Shown: positions 8,850 through 17,351, counted from the first letter of the stretch. The stretch: DNA of 64,000 bases from Nocardia arthritidis (GCF_011801145.1 NZ_CP046172.1:5890001-5954000), one strand, 5' to 3'. The notes: a model not told the origin generated them from the letters alone. Program-made: numbers and translations.

Positions 8850-8992
8850 TCGGGTGACGCGCCCATCGGGGGTGTGCTGCTCGCCGGAGAGGGTCTGGCT
8901 GTACACAGTGGCGCGACCGCACCGGAATTGCACCGGTTTCCTCGTCAGCCGCCGAGCATGGGCAGCCTACCCGCCGCCGCGCCCGACACCGG
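8850..8992 (-). promoter_or_regulatory. Cobalamin (B12) riboswitch upstream of cobN
   Basis: Read on the minus strand, the leader contains GAGGAAACCGGTGCAATTCC (8943-8924), then GGTGCGGTCGCGCCACTGTG (to 8904) and GCCAGACCC (8899-8891). These correspond to the conserved core of cobalamin riboswitches, including the CGCCACTG B12 box and the following GCCAG segment. It ends shortly before the cobN ribosome binding site, consistent with translational control. The outer limits are approximate because the P1 helix was not modelled. Confidence 0.88.
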
Positions 8993-9001
8993 TATCCGGT
9001 G

Positions 9002-9439
9002 CTACGTGAGGTCCGCGTTACCCTCGATCGCCTTCAGCAGATAGTGGAATTTGCTCACCCGCCAACCGTCGCCACCCCGCTCGACGGCGAGGTCGTAGCT
9101 GCCGATGAAGGTGCGGGTCTTACCGTGCACCGCGTCGTTCTTCACATGCACCGCAATGGAATCCGCGTGCACCTTCGCGGTATCGCCGCGCAACTCGATC
9201 AGATGGTTTCCGGACTGATGCTGCAGCGCGTCCAGATCGCCGAGGCCGGTCCGCCAGTCGCCGACGATATCGGCGGCATCGCGCACCGCCGCCGCCCCGC
9301 CGAATCCCCCGTCGAAATCCACCTTCTCGGTGAATACGCCGAGCAGGTCGTCCCAGCGCTTCTGATCGCAGTACACGAACATCTTCGTAATCGTTTCGAT
9401 GATCGCGAGCCGGTCCGCGACATCAGAGATCTCACTCAT
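9002..9439 (-). CDS. SnoaL/NTF2-like protein
   Basis: The 145-residue protein has the cone-shaped SnoaL-like pattern. An N-terminal helix (DVADRLAIIETITKMFVYCDQKRWDDLLGVFTE, read in two helices) is followed by VDFDGGFGGAAAVRDAADIVGDW and strands ending in WRVSKFHYLLKAIEGN. Members are isomerases, hydroxylase partners or dehydratases; catalytic identity is not visible. The ATG at 9439 gives a family-like start (MSEISDVADR). Its stop lies just upstream of the cobN riboswitch on the same strand, so readthrough into cobN is possible. Confidence 0.75.
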   Translation of the reverse strand: MSEISDVADRLAIIETITKMFVYCDQKRWDDLLGVFTEKVDFDGGFGGAAAVRDAADIVGDWRTGLGDLDALQHQSGNHLIELRGDTAKVHADSIAVHVKNDAVHGKTRTFIGSYDLAVERGGDGWRVSKFHYLLKAIEGNADLT

Positions 9440-9502
9440 TCCGGTGACATTAGCGAGCGGATTCGCCGGTCCGCGACCGAGTTTCCCAGGCATCGCGCCG
9501 CC

Positions 9503-9729
9503 GCGGCCGGACGGCGAACATGCTGACCGCGCGATCAGGCGTACCTCCGCCCCGGCCGTGCACGGGCTTCAGGCGGCTATGCCAACAGCGCCATCAGGCA
9601 TACCGCCGCATTCGCTCCGGCCGTGCGTGGGCTGCGGACGGCCACGCCGACCGCGCGATTAGGCGTACCTCCGCATTCGCTCCGGCCATGCGCAGGCTGT
9701 GGACGGCTTCGCCGACAGCGACATTAGGC
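9503..9729 (+). repeat. Degenerate 59-65 bp tandem repeat upstream of cobG
   Basis: About three and a half copies. The marker AT(T/C)AGGC recurs at 9534, 9593, 9658 and 9723, giving spacings of 59, 65 and 65 bp. Each unit reads roughly ATTAGGCGTACCTCCGC, ATTCGCTCCGGCCGTGCG, GGGCTGCGGACGGC, then GCCGACCGCG. The last copy runs into the cobG start region: its TAGGCT ends 9 nt before the ATG and could act as the -10. The unit length is not a multiple of three and the region has no gene. Confidence 0.75.
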
Positions 9730-9739
9730 TGGTTTCGTT

Positions 9740-10939
9740 ATGACTCGTACCTCCTCCGATTCGTGTCCCGGCGTGCTGCGGCTGCACGATGCGGCCGACG
9801 GGCCGCTGGCGCGGATCCGGCTGCCCGGTGGCCGGTTGGCGCCCGCACAGCTACAGGCGCTGGCCGAGGCCGCGCGGGATCTCGCGGACGGCGCCATCGA
9901 GCTGACCTCGCGCGGCAATATCCAGCTGCGCCGGGTGCGGGACGCGGGCGAGTTGACGACGCGACTGGAGGCGGCCGGACTGCTACCGAGCCGGACGCAC
10001 GAGCGGGTGCGCAATATCGTCGCGTCGCCGCTCTCGGGCCGGGTCGGCGGATGGACCGACGTGCACGGGCTGGCGAGCTCGCTCGATGCCGGGCTGCGGG
10101 CGCGGCCGCGGCTCGCGGACTTGCCGGGGCGGGTGCTGTTCACCCTGGACGACGGGCGCGGAGATATCAGCGGGCTCGGCGGGGATATCGGCGTACACGC
10201 CACCGGTGCGGACGAATTCGCGGTACTGCTGGCCGGCCGGGATTCCGGTATCCGGGTCTCGGCGGCCGACGCGGTCGAGGTCATGCTCGCGGCCGCGGAC
10301 GGCTTCCTGGACGTGAGCTCCGGGCAGTGGCGGCTGCACGAGGTCGACGGCGGCGCGGACCGGATCGTGGACCGGCTCGGGCTGGCGCCGGTGCCGCAGC
10401 GGCTGGAATTCGGCGCCGCGCACGATATTCCGATCGGCTGGCTGGAACAGGACAACGGCTTGGTCGCACTGGGCGCGGGCGTCCGGCTCGGTTCGCTGCC
10501 GGCCCGGGTCGCCGAATTCCTCGCCGCCGTGGAACGCCCACTGTTCGTAACCCCTTGGCGCAGCCTGGTTCTCGCCGATCTCGAGGAGTCGCCCGCCGAG
10601 CAGGTCGTCCGGGTGCTCGCCCCGATGGGACTGATCTTCGACGCGAATTCGCCCTGGCTGCTGGTGAGCGCCTGCGCCGGACAACCGGGTTGCGCGAAAT
10701 CGCGGACCGATGTGCGGGCCGACGCCGCCGCGGCCGTCGAATCCGGACGGGTGCTGCCGCTGAGTGAAAAGCACACGGCCGCAGGCGTGTTCACGGCCGA
10801 AGAGGTGGAAGTGGCCGGGCGCCAGCACTGGTCGGGCTGTGAACGCCGGTGCGGGCGCCCGCGCGGCACGGTGACCGATGTGGTCGCCACCGAGACCGGC
10901 TATCGGGTAGACGGAGGATCCGCGCGAGAAGGGGTGTGA
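9740..10939 (+). CDS. cobG: Precorrin-3B synthase CobG
   Basis: It is an Fe-S flavoenzyme-like protein of the nitrite/sulfite reductase superfamily that uses O2 to convert precorrin-3A to precorrin-3B, the ring-contraction priming step of aerobic B12 synthesis. The 399-residue protein has two ferredoxin-like half domains. The siroheme-type signature is RGNIQLRRV early on. The [4Fe-4S] cysteines are in CAGQPGCAKSRTD and SGCERRCGRPRG. It has the aerobic pathway type of length. It is followed 3 bp later by a small membrane protein gene and preceded by the tandem repeat region, with no second riboswitch seen. Confidence 0.93.
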   Translation: MTRTSSDSCPGVLRLHDAADGPLARIRLPGGRLAPAQLQALAEAARDLADGAIELTSRGNIQLRRVRDAGELTTRLEAAGLLPSRTHERVRNIVASPLSGRVGGWTDVHGLASSLDAGLRARPRLADLPGRVLFTLDDGRGDISGLGGDIGVHATGADEFAVLLAGRDSGIRVSAADAVEVMLAAADGFLDVSSGQWRLHEVDGGADRIVDRLGLAPVPQRLEFGAAHDIPIGWLEQDNGLVALGAGVRLGSLPARVAEFLAAVERPLFVTPWRSLVLADLEESPAEQVVRVLAPMGLIFDANSPWLLVSACAGQPGCAKSRTDVRADAAAAVESGRVLPLSEKHTAAGVFTAEEVEVAGRQHWSGCERRCGRPRGTVTDVVATETGYRVDGGSAREGV

Positions 10940-10942
10940 CGC

Positions 10943-11485
10943 ATGATGATCGGACTCGGCGATGACGAGATCGCGGCGATGTCCCCCGAGGAGCGCCGGG
11001 AGCTGATCCGGCGGCTGCAAACACCGCATGTGCTGCCGCGACCCTCGGTCGTCCGGCTGCACCGCCGCATTCGGCTCACCCTGATGACGGGCGGCACGAT
11101 CGCGCTGATCCCGTGGATCACCTACCTCGGATTCACCCTCCCCGACGACTACACCGCCCGGAACTGGACACTCACCTGGGTGGGCTTCGACATCCTGCTC
11201 GTCATCATGATGGCGACGACGGCGTTCCTCGGCTGGCAGCGCAGACCACTCGTGCTGCTCCCCGCCTTCGGCACCGGCATGCTGCTGCTCGTCGACGCCT
11301 GGTTCGACATCACGACCGCCGATTCCCGCGATGTCTGGGTATCGCTGGCCATCGCGTTCGGCGCGGAACTCCCGCTCGCGCTGCTGCAGATCGGCGGTGC
11401 GCTGCTGCTGTTCAAATTCCTCGCCAAATCGCATCCGCTGGCCCGTCCGGAGGTCAGCGCGTGGCGGGTGAAACTGCCGCTCTGA
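10943..11485 (+). CDS. Four-helix integral membrane protein of unknown function
   Basis: This 180-residue protein is not recognised. Residues 1-45 are cytosolic and charged (DDEIAAMSPEERRELIRRLQTP, described in part). Four hydrophobic segments follow: about 47-66 (LTLMTGGTIALIPWITYLGF), 79-97, 103-117 and 132-160, with acidic residues in VDAWFDITTAD between the third and fourth. It lies 3 bp after cobG and is probably co-transcribed. A role in cobalt or corrinoid handling would be a guess from position only. Confidence 0.75.
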   Translation: MMIGLGDDEIAAMSPEERRELIRRLQTPHVLPRPSVVRLHRRIRLTLMTGGTIALIPWITYLGFTLPDDYTARNWTLTWVGFDILLVIMMATTAFLGWQRRPLVLLPAFGTGMLLLVDAWFDITTADSRDVWVSLAIAFGAELPLALLQIGGALLLFKFLAKSHPLARPEVSAWRVKLPL

Positions 11486-11488
11486 CAA

Positions 11489-11524
11489 CGGGCCGCGCAC
11501 CGGACGAATCCGATGCGCGGCCCG
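11489..11524. terminator. Bidirectional terminator hairpin
   Basis: CGGGCCGCGCA (11489-11499) and TGCGCGGCCCG (11514-11524) form a perfect 11-bp stem with a 14-nt loop. It lies exactly between the converging membrane protein and dimethylargininase genes. There is no strong T-tract, as is usual for actinobacteria. Confidence 0.7.
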
Positions 11525-11536
11525 CCGATCGAGAAG

Positions 11537-12376
11537 TCAGTGCACCTCCAGCGTGCAGCACTTGACGCCGCCGCCCGCCTTCAGCAGTTCCGAAAGGTCC
11601 ATCCCGATCGGGTTGAAACCCCTGGCGCTCAGCGCCGCGGCCAGATCGGTCGCCCGGCGGCTGAGGAAGACGTTGTACCCGTCGGAGACGCCGTTGAGCC
11701 CGAGCACCTCGGCATCGGCGTCGGTGGCCAGCACCGCGTCGGGGAACAGCCCGGCGAGCACGTCCTGACTGTCGGCGCTGAAAGCCGCCGGGTAGTAGGC
11801 GATTTCGTCCTCGCCGAGCACCATCAGCACGGTGTCGAGGTGGTAGAAGCGCGGATCGACCAGCTCCAGCGATACCACCGGAATGCCGAAGTACCGCTCC
11901 ACCTCCTTGTGCGCCGCAAGGGAACTGCGGAATCCGGTGGCCGCCAGGAAGCGGTCGCCGATGAGCACGAAATCGCCCTCGCCCTCGTTGATCTCCTCGG
12001 CGGCAACGACTTCCGAATATCCGCGCTCGGCGAACCACCGGTGGTACGCGGGCCCCTCCGCCGCGCGCTCGGCGTGCGTGAATCGGGCCGACATCACCCG
12101 GTCGCCGACGATCAGGCCGCTGTTCGCGGCGAAAACCATATCGGGCAGCCCGGGTTCGCCGGGTACGACATCGATGTGGTGGCCGTACTGCTCGAATGTC
12201 GCGCGCAGCGTCTCCCACTGGGACAGCGCGAGTTCGCGGTCGACCGCCAGATTCGGGTCCATCCACGGGTTGATCGAGTAGAAGACGTCGAAGTGGTCCG
12301 GACGGCACATGACGAACCGCCGCGGCACGGATCGGCGTACGGCGGCGGGTTCGGGGCGGGTGGCTACAGAGGTCAA
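11537..12376 (-). CDS. Dimethylargininase / amidinotransferase-family protein
   Basis: The 279-residue protein of the guanidine-modifying pentein superfamily probably hydrolyses NG,NG-dimethylarginine or a related guanidine to citrulline. It shows MCRPDHFDV at the start, the substrate Asp-Met loop PDMVFAANSG, EGEGDFVLIGDRFLAATGFR, the catalytic His in RFYHLDTVL, and the nucleophile Cys273 in GGGVKCCTLEVH. The likely start is a TTG at 12376 with GGGAG 6 nt upstream; upstream codons are not family-like. It diverges from an Lrp/AsnC regulator. The same divergent pair is known in M. tuberculosis (Rv2323c/Rv2324), where it is followed by ornithine aminotransferase genes that are absent here. Confidence 0.85.
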   Translation of the reverse strand: MTSVATRPEPAAVRRSVPRRFVMCRPDHFDVFYSINPWMDPNLAVDRELALSQWETLRATFEQYGHHIDVVPGEPGLPDMVFAANSGLIVGDRVMSARFTHAERAAEGPAYHRWFAERGYSEVVAAEEINEGEGDFVLIGDRFLAATGFRSSLAAHKEVERYFGIPVVSLELVDPRFYHLDTVLMVLGEDEIAYYPAAFSADSQDVLAGLFPDAVLATDADAEVLGLNGVSDGYNVFLSRRATDLAAALSARGFNPIGMDLSELLKAGGGVKCCTLEVH

Positions 12377-12435
12377 GGGGATCTCCCGGGTGTAGGCGCG
12401 AGCTAGCGACTGACACGAAGGTAATTCGCGCACTA

Positions 12436-12496
12436 TTGCGTCAGAAATATGGATTCGTTGCGCAAATCCCCTAAAAAACATCGATTCATTGCGTGA
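12436..12496. promoter_or_regulatory. Lrp-type operator repeats in the divergent promoter
   Basis: TTGCG recurs at 12436 (TTGCGTCA), 12458 (TTGCGCAA, a perfect dyad) and 12489 (TTGCGTGA). GATTC(G/A)TTGCG at 12452 and 12483 are direct copies 31 bp apart, three helical turns. Phased repeats of this kind are typical for Lrp/AsnC octamers. A short A-rich run lies between them. Confidence 0.55.
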
Positions 12497-12513
12497 GAAG
12501 GCAGAATTGTGGC

Positions 12514-12951
12514 ATGGACGACATCGACCGCCGCATCCTGGCCCATCTGCTGCGCGAGGCGCGCGCCTCCTTCCAGGAGATCGGCAGCGCGGTGGGGCTC
12601 TCGGCGCCCGCGGTGAAGCGCCGGGTCGACAAGATGGTGGCCAGCGGCCAGATCACCGGTTTCACCGCGCAGGTCAACCCCGCCGCGCTCGGCTGGCGCA
12701 CCGAGGCATACGTCGAGGTCTACTACCGCGACAACATCTCACCCGCCGAACTGCGGCGCGGATTGGAACCGATCCCGCAGGTGGTCGGCGTGTGGACGAT
12801 CGCGGGCGAGGCGGACGCGCTGGTGCACGTGATGGCCACCGATATGGCAGAGATCGAATCCACCGTCGAACGGATCAGGGAGAACGCGCGGGTCGGCCGC
12901 ACCCGCAGCTCGATCGTCATGTCGCGGCTGCTCGAACGGCCACGTACATAG
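12514..12951 (+). CDS. Lrp/AsnC family transcriptional regulator
   Basis: The 145-residue protein has the family layout: HTH ([20 protein letters not shown], then [26 protein letters not shown]), then a RAM ligand-binding domain with [28 protein letters not shown] and a final [11 protein letters not shown] strand. It should form oligomers that bind an amino acid and control the divergent dimethylargininase gene. The ATG at 12514 is preferred over a GTG seven codons upstream, as it starts at the conserved MDDIDRRIL. Confidence 0.9.
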   Translation: MDDIDRRILAHLLREARASFQEIGSAVGLSAPAVKRRVDKMVASGQITGFTAQVNPAALGWRTEAYVEVYYRDNISPAELRRGLEPIPQVVGVWTIAGEADALVHVMATDMAEIESTVERIRENARVGRTRSSIVMSRLLERPRT

Positions 12952-13009
12952 AACACGGTGCGTCACCCGACCCGAACCGCCGCAACGCCTACCTTCTAGG
13001 GTGAACGGC

Positions 13010-13645
13010 ATGTCCGACCTGCGCACCAGCTACCTCACCGACGGCGCCGAGATCTATCGGCGCTCGTTCGCGATGATCCGCGCCGAGGCCGATCTGAGCG
13101 GTTTCCCACCGGATGTCGCACAGGTGGTGGTGCGGATGATCCACGGCAGCGGACAGGTGGATCTCGCTGGGGACGTTGTGTTTTCGCCCGGCGTGGTGGC
13201 CGCGGCCCGCGCCGCGCTGCGCGCCGGTGCGCCGATCCTGTGCGATGCGACCATGGTCGCCGCGGGCGTCACCCGCAAACGGCTGCCCGCGGACAACGAG
13301 GTGATCTGCGCGCTCGCCGATCCGCGGGTGCCGGAATTGGCCGCATCCCTTGGCAATACGCGCTCGGCCGCGGCGCTGGAGCTGTGGCGCGACCGGCTCG
13401 GCGGCGCCGTCGTCGCCATCGGCAACGCCCCGACCGCGCTGTTCCACCTGCTCGATCTGCTCGACGCAGGCGCGCCGCGGCCCGCCGCGATCCTCGGCAT
13501 CCCGGTCGGATTCGTCGGCGCCGCCGAATCCAAGGAGGCGCTGATCGAGTACGGCGGCGTCGAGTATCTGACCGTGCGCGGCAGGCGCGGTGGCAGCGCG
13601 ATCACCGCGTCGGCACTGAATGCGATTGCGAGCGAACAGGAATGA
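13010..13645 (+). CDS. cobH: Precorrin-8X methylmutase CobH
   Basis: CobH moves the C11 methyl to C12, turning precorrin-8X into hydrogenobyrinic acid. The 211-residue protein has the usual length. Typical parts are [31 protein letters not shown] with the catalytic-type His, [18 protein letters not shown], and the ligand region [32 protein letters not shown]. An alternative GTG lies three codons earlier; the ATG at 13010 begins MSDLRTSYL and lies 7 nt after TAGGGT. Its stop overlaps the cobIJ start (ATGA), so the two are translationally coupled. Confidence 0.95.
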   Translation: MSDLRTSYLTDGAEIYRRSFAMIRAEADLSGFPPDVAQVVVRMIHGSGQVDLAGDVVFSPGVVAAARAALRAGAPILCDATMVAAGVTRKRLPADNEVICALADPRVPELAASLGNTRSAAALELWRDRLGGAVVAIGNAPTALFHLLDLLDAGAPRPAAILGIPVGFVGAAESKEALIEYGGVEYLTVRGRRGGSAITASALNAIASEQE

Positions 13646-15186
13646 CCGGCAAGCTCTGGGGTATCGGACTCGGGCCGGGCGATCCGGAACTGGTGACGGT
13701 GAAGGCGGCCAGAATCATCGGCGAGGTGGCGGTGATCGCCTTCCACAGCGCCCGGCACGGCCGCAGCATCTCCCGCGGCATCGCCGCGCCGTATATGCGG
13801 CCCGGCCAGTTGGAGGAACATCTCGTCTACCCGGTGACCACCGAAACCACCGACCATCCCGGCGGCTATCAGGGCGCCATCGACGAGTTCTACGAGCAGG
13901 CGGCGCAACGACTCGCGGCGCACCTGTCCGCGGGCCGCTCGGTCGCGCTGCTCGCCGCGGGCGATCCGCTGTTCTACAGCTCCTACATGCATATGCACCG
14001 TCGCCTCGCGGACCGGTTCGAGACGGAGATCGTGCCGGGAATCACCTCGGTGAGCGCCGCCGCTGCGGCACTGGGCACCCCGCTGGTGGAGGGCGAACAG
14101 GTGCTCACCGTGTTGCCGGGAACCATGCCCGCCGAGGAGCTCACCGCCCGGCTGCGCGAGACCGAGGCCGCCGCGATCATGAAGCTGGGCCGCACGTATC
14201 CTGGTGTGCGCCGGGCACTTTCGGATTCCGGACGGCTGGCCGACGCCTACTACGTCGAGCGTGCGAGCACCGATCGGCAGCGGGTGCTGCGGGCGGCCGA
14301 TGTCGACGAGGCGCAGGTGCCGTACTTCTCGATCACCCTGGTTCCGGGTCCGACACCGAATACCCCACTGCCCCTGGATGATTCGGCGGTATCGACCGAA
14401 TCCGCAACGGGCACGGCCCCTTCCGCCGGCGAGGTGGTGGTCGTCGGCCTCGGACCGGGCGCGCCGGAGTGGACCACCCCCGAGGTCCGCCGAGCCCTTT
14501 CCGAGGCAACGGATCTCGTCGGATACACCACCTACATCGACCGCGTCCCCGTCCGGCCCGGGCAGCGCAGGCACGCCAGCGACAACCGGGTGGAGTCCGA
14601 ACGCGCCGCCATGGCACTGGATCTCGCCAAGCACGGCGCGAAGGTCGCGGTGGTCTCCTCGGGCGATCCCGGCGTCTTCGCCATGGCGGCGGCGGTACTG
14701 GAGGAATCCGCCGACCCGCAGTGGTCCGGCGTCCCGGTCCGGGTGCTGCCCGGGATGACCGCGGCCAATGCCGTCGCGGGCCGGGTGGGCGCGCCGCTCG
14801 GCCACGATTACGCGACCATCTCGCTCTCGGATCGACTCAAGCCGTGGGAGGTTGTGGCGCAACGTCTTTCGGCCGTCGCCGCGGCCGATATGGCGATCGC
14901 GATCTACAATCCGGCGTCCACGCAGCGCACCTGGCAGGTCGGCGCGATGCGCGAGCTGCTGCTGGAGCACCGCGCACCGGACACCCCGGTGGTGCTCGGC
15001 CGCGACGTCGGCGGACCGGACGAATCGGTGCGGGTCACCACGCTGGCCGCACTGGACCCGGCCGAGGTCGACATGCGCACGCTGCTGATCATCGGCGCGT
15101 CGTCCACCACCGCATTCGAAACACCCCACGGCACCAGGGTGTTCACCGCTCGTCGCCATCGCGGCGCACCGGCGCGGCACCCCTGA
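13642..15186 (+). CDS. cobIJ: Fused precorrin-2 C20- / precorrin-3B C17-methyltransferase (CobI-CobJ)
   Basis: Two SAM-dependent corrin methyltransferases in one 514-residue chain. Residues 1 to about 240 are CobI ([52 protein letters not shown]), making precorrin-3A. A short Thr/Ser/Pro linker near 245-260 leads to CobJ ([69 protein letters not shown]), which methylates C17 with ring contraction. The fusion is common in actinobacteria. With cobG before it in the pathway, all three sequential steps from precorrin-2 to precorrin-4 are encoded in this region. Confidence 0.95.
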   Translation: MTGKLWGIGLGPGDPELVTVKAARIIGEVAVIAFHSARHGRSISRGIAAPYMRPGQLEEHLVYPVTTETTDHPGGYQGAIDEFYEQAAQRLAAHLSAGRSVALLAAGDPLFYSSYMHMHRRLADRFETEIVPGITSVSAAAAALGTPLVEGEQVLTVLPGTMPAEELTARLRETEAAAIMKLGRTYPGVRRALSDSGRLADAYYVERASTDRQRVLRAADVDEAQVPYFSITLVPGPTPNTPLPLDDSAVSTESATGTAPSAGEVVVVGLGPGAPEWTTPEVRRALSEATDLVGYTTYIDRVPVRPGQRRHASDNRVESERAAMALDLAKHGAKVAVVSSGDPGVFAMAAAVLEESADPQWSGVPVRVLPGMTAANAVAGRVGAPLGHDYATISLSDRLKPWEVVAQRLSAVAAADMAIAIYNPASTQRTWQVGAMRELLLEHRAPDTPVVLGRDVGGPDESVRVTTLAALDPAEVDMRTLLIIGASSTTAFETPHGTRVFTARRHRGAPARHP

Positions 15187-15367
15187 CGCGATAGCGCGCC
15201 ATGGCGACTGGGGCCGTCATGACGCGTAAGATCGCGTGACGCACCGATGAACGGAGGGGATCGTGGCCGCGACACAACCGGTCGGCGACACCTAGCGACC
15301 CATATGTCCGATCAACGTTCCATTGTGGGATATTGGATGGACTGTCGAGCGCGAAGGGAGCTGTCGG

Positions 15368-15916
15368 TTGACCAGGAACGGAACCAAACCCAAGCAGCTG
15401 AACTCCACGGCGGCATCGCTGCTCGGATTTCTGCACGACGGCCCGATGTCCGGCTGGGACCTCGTCGCCCAAGCGCAGGACCGGATCGGCGATTTCTGGA
15501 CCATCACCCAGAGCCAGGTGTATCGGGAACTCGCGGCCATGGACGCGGCGGGCCTGGTCGAGAAGGGTGAGACCGGGGCGCGCGAACGCACCCCGTACCG
15601 GATCACCGAAGCGGGCCGAGAGGCGTTCCGCGAGTGGATCGCCCGCGATCCCGGCGGCGAAACCATCCGGGTGCCACTGCTTTTGACCCTGCATTTCGGC
15701 GAACATCTCGCCCCGGCGCACCTGGACCAGATCATCGCCGCCAATCGCGATATCCACCAGCGCCGCCTCGACCGCTACCTGTCCGAGGACGCCGCCGCGA
15801 TGTCCGCGCACCAGCGCGCCACCCTCGAGTTCGGCATCGGCTACGAACGCACCGTACTCGACTGGTTCGACCGGCTGCCCGAGACATTGAACCGGCCGAG
15901 GTCGCGGCGGAACTGA
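15368..15916 (+). CDS. PadR family transcriptional regulator
   Basis: The 182-residue protein has an N-terminal PadR winged helix: LLGFLHDGPMSGWDLVAQAQ, then FWTITQSQVYRELAAMDAAGLVEKG and a PYRITEAGREAFREWI wing. A C-terminal Vir-like helical dimerisation part follows (HLDQIIAANRDIHQRRLDRY). The TTG start at 15368 has GGGAG 7 nt upstream; an upstream GTG-started frame lacks a ribosome binding site. It lies 180 bp after cobIJ. The target gene is not obvious because both neighbours are unrelated; self-regulation is likely. Confidence 0.85.
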   Translation: MTRNGTKPKQLNSTAASLLGFLHDGPMSGWDLVAQAQDRIGDFWTITQSQVYRELAAMDAAGLVEKGETGARERTPYRITEAGREAFREWIARDPGGETIRVPLLLTLHFGEHLAPAHLDQIIAANRDIHQRRLDRYLSEDAAAMSAHQRATLEFGIGYERTVLDWFDRLPETLNRPRSRRN

Positions 15917-15969
15917 CCGAATCGCCGCACACCTCCCCTCGGCGGCGGTGTCGTGGTATCCATTTCCGT

Positions 15970-16221
15970 ATGAGTAAGGCGGCGCGCGTGACGGTGACGC
16001 TCGATCCCCAGGTCGCCGAATGGGCGCGGCAGGCGGCGCAGCGGCAGAACCGCAGCCTGTCCGCGCTGGTGAACGCCGCCGTCCGGACCGCGCTGGTACA
16101 GGACAGCCTGGCCCGGCTGGTGATCGATGAGGAAGCCGAGCGCGCCGCCGCCTACGCCGAGCTGCGCGCGATGGCCGCCGCGGAGGAGGACGACCGCCGA
16201 CACCCGCGCGGCGCCGCATGA
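15970..16221 (+). CDS. Ribbon-helix-helix antitoxin
   Basis: The 83-residue protein begins with a CopG/Arc-like fold: KAARVTVTLDPQVAEWARQ gives the DNA-contacting beta strand and first helix, and NRSLSALVNAAVRTALVQD the second helix. The C-terminal half is an acidic, Ala-rich, probably unstructured toxin-binding segment (EEAERAAAYAELRAMAAAEE). The gene is followed after 34 bp by a PemK/MazF-like toxin gene. It should neutralise the toxin and repress its own promoter. There is no strong ribosome binding site; TATCCA lies 7 nt before the ATG. Confidence 0.75.
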   Translation: MSKAARVTVTLDPQVAEWARQAAQRQNRSLSALVNAAVRTALVQDSLARLVIDEEAERAAAYAELRAMAAAEEDDRRHPRGAA

Positions 16222-16255
16222 GCCGAACCGGTGCCACGGTCCGCGGGGTATCGGT

Positions 16256-16564
16256 ATGAAGCGCGGACAGGTGTGGCACTACTCCCCCGCACTGCCCGAC
16301 GGCACCCCCTCACCGCGGCAGAGCACCGTTGTGCTGGTATCCGATCCGGCGGTGATCACCTCGCCCTACCGGTGGTTGCACGCGGTGCCGTTGGTCGACG
16401 CCGATCCCGGCCATGTGCTCGCCGTCGAGACCAGCCACGGCTGGGCCGACGCACTGGAGTTGCACCGGGTATACCGGGAGTGGCTCACCGAACAGTCCGG
16501 CGAGCTCACCGATGTGGAGGCGGATTCGCTCGATGCGCGACTACGCGCCACGCTCAGCATTTAG
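16256..16564 (+). CDS. PemK/MazF-like toxin
   Basis: The 102-residue protein has the start of the MazF/PemK SH3-like barrel, MKRGQVWHYSPALPDG, in place of the common RGEIW strand, then STVVLVSDPAVITS and LHAVPLVD. Family members are ribosome-independent mRNA interferases. The second half (EWLTEQSGELTDVEADSLDARLRATL) fits the final helix. The paired upstream antitoxin supports the call. The last 11 bp overlap the end of cobK on the other strand. The family relation is moderate; activity cannot be judged. Confidence 0.65.
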   Translation: MKRGQVWHYSPALPDGTPSPRQSTVVLVSDPAVITSPYRWLHAVPLVDADPGHVLAVETSHGWADALELHRVYREWLTEQSGELTDVEADSLDARLRATLSI

Positions 16565-17351
16565 GCCCTTTGCCGAAGGTCTCACCAGACTTCGAGGACA
16601 GGTCCTGGCCGCGGAAAACCAAGTCGCGCAACCATTTCCACGCATCAGGCACAGTGTCGACGATGGTCGCGCCGTCCGGCGGCGCCGGGCGATCGATCAT
16701 GACGACCGGTATTCCGGCCGCGCATGCCGCGGTCAATTTGGCATCGGTGAGCGAGCCGCCGCTGTCCTTGGTGACCAGGACATCGATCCGGTGCCCGGCG
16801 AGCAGCGCGGATTCCGCCTCGACAGCGAAAGGCCCACGGGCCAGCAATAATTCGTGCCGTGGCGGCAGCGCGCCATCAGGCGGATCGATGGCGCGGATCA
16901 GGAACCAGTGTTCGGCGAGCCCGGCGAAGGCGGATACGCCCTGCCTGCCGATCGTAAGGAAAACCCGCTCCCCCAACGTGTTCAGGGCCGCGGCCGCCGA
17001 CTCGCGATCTGGCACGCGAATCCACTTGTCGCCCAGGCTTTCCGACCAGCCGGGCCGCCGCAGGTGCAGCAGCGGAACGCCGGCGGCCGCGGTGGCCGCC
17101 GCGGCATTGGCGCTGATCGTGCCCGCGAACGGATGGGTGGCGTCGACAACGGCCTCGATCGCGTTGGCCGCCAACCATTCCCGCAGCCCCTCCGGGCCGC
17201 CGAAGCCGCCGATCCGCACCTGCCCGGCCGGCAGCAGCGGATCGCGGACGCGTCCGGCGAGCGCGGAGACGACGTCGAATCCACGCTCGCTGGAAGCGAT
17301 TCGGGCGAGTTCACGGGCCTCCCGGGTCCCGCCCAGGATCAGGATTTTCAG
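16554..17351 (-). CDS. cobK: Precorrin-6A reductase CobK
   Basis: CobK reduces precorrin-6A to 6B with NADPH. The protein of about 265 residues starts LKILILGGTREARELARIAS, the NAD(P)-binding GGTxEA motif, followed by VDATHPFAGTISANA, the diagnostic DATHPFA motif, and IDVLVTKDSGG plus AKLTAACAAGIPVVMIDRP. There is no ATG, GTG or TTG near the conserved N-terminus. The only plausible start is CTG at 17351, which overlaps the TGA stop of the upstream secreted protein gene (CTGA), suggesting a rare start used by translational coupling. The tail after WKWLRDLVF is longer than usual by about 15 residues and runs into the toxin gene's 3' end. Confidence 0.9.
   Translation of the reverse strand: MKILILGGTREARELARIASSERGFDVVSALAGRVRDPLLPAGQVRIGGFGGPEGLREWLAANAIEAVVDATHPFAGTISANAAAATAAAGVPLLHLRRPGWSESLGDKWIRVPDRESAAAALNTLGERVFLTIGRQGVSAFAGLAEHWFLIRAIDPPDGALPPRHELLLARGPFAVEAESALLAGHRIDVLVTKDSGGSLTDAKLTAACAAGIPVVMIDRPAPPDGATIVDTVPDAWKWLRDLVFRGQDLSSKSGETFGKGPKC

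Noticed and set aside
8836..8922. N-terminal extension of CobN by 29 codons
   Set aside because: The segment overlaps the cobalamin riboswitch core, and the GTG at 8835 has a good ribosome binding site.
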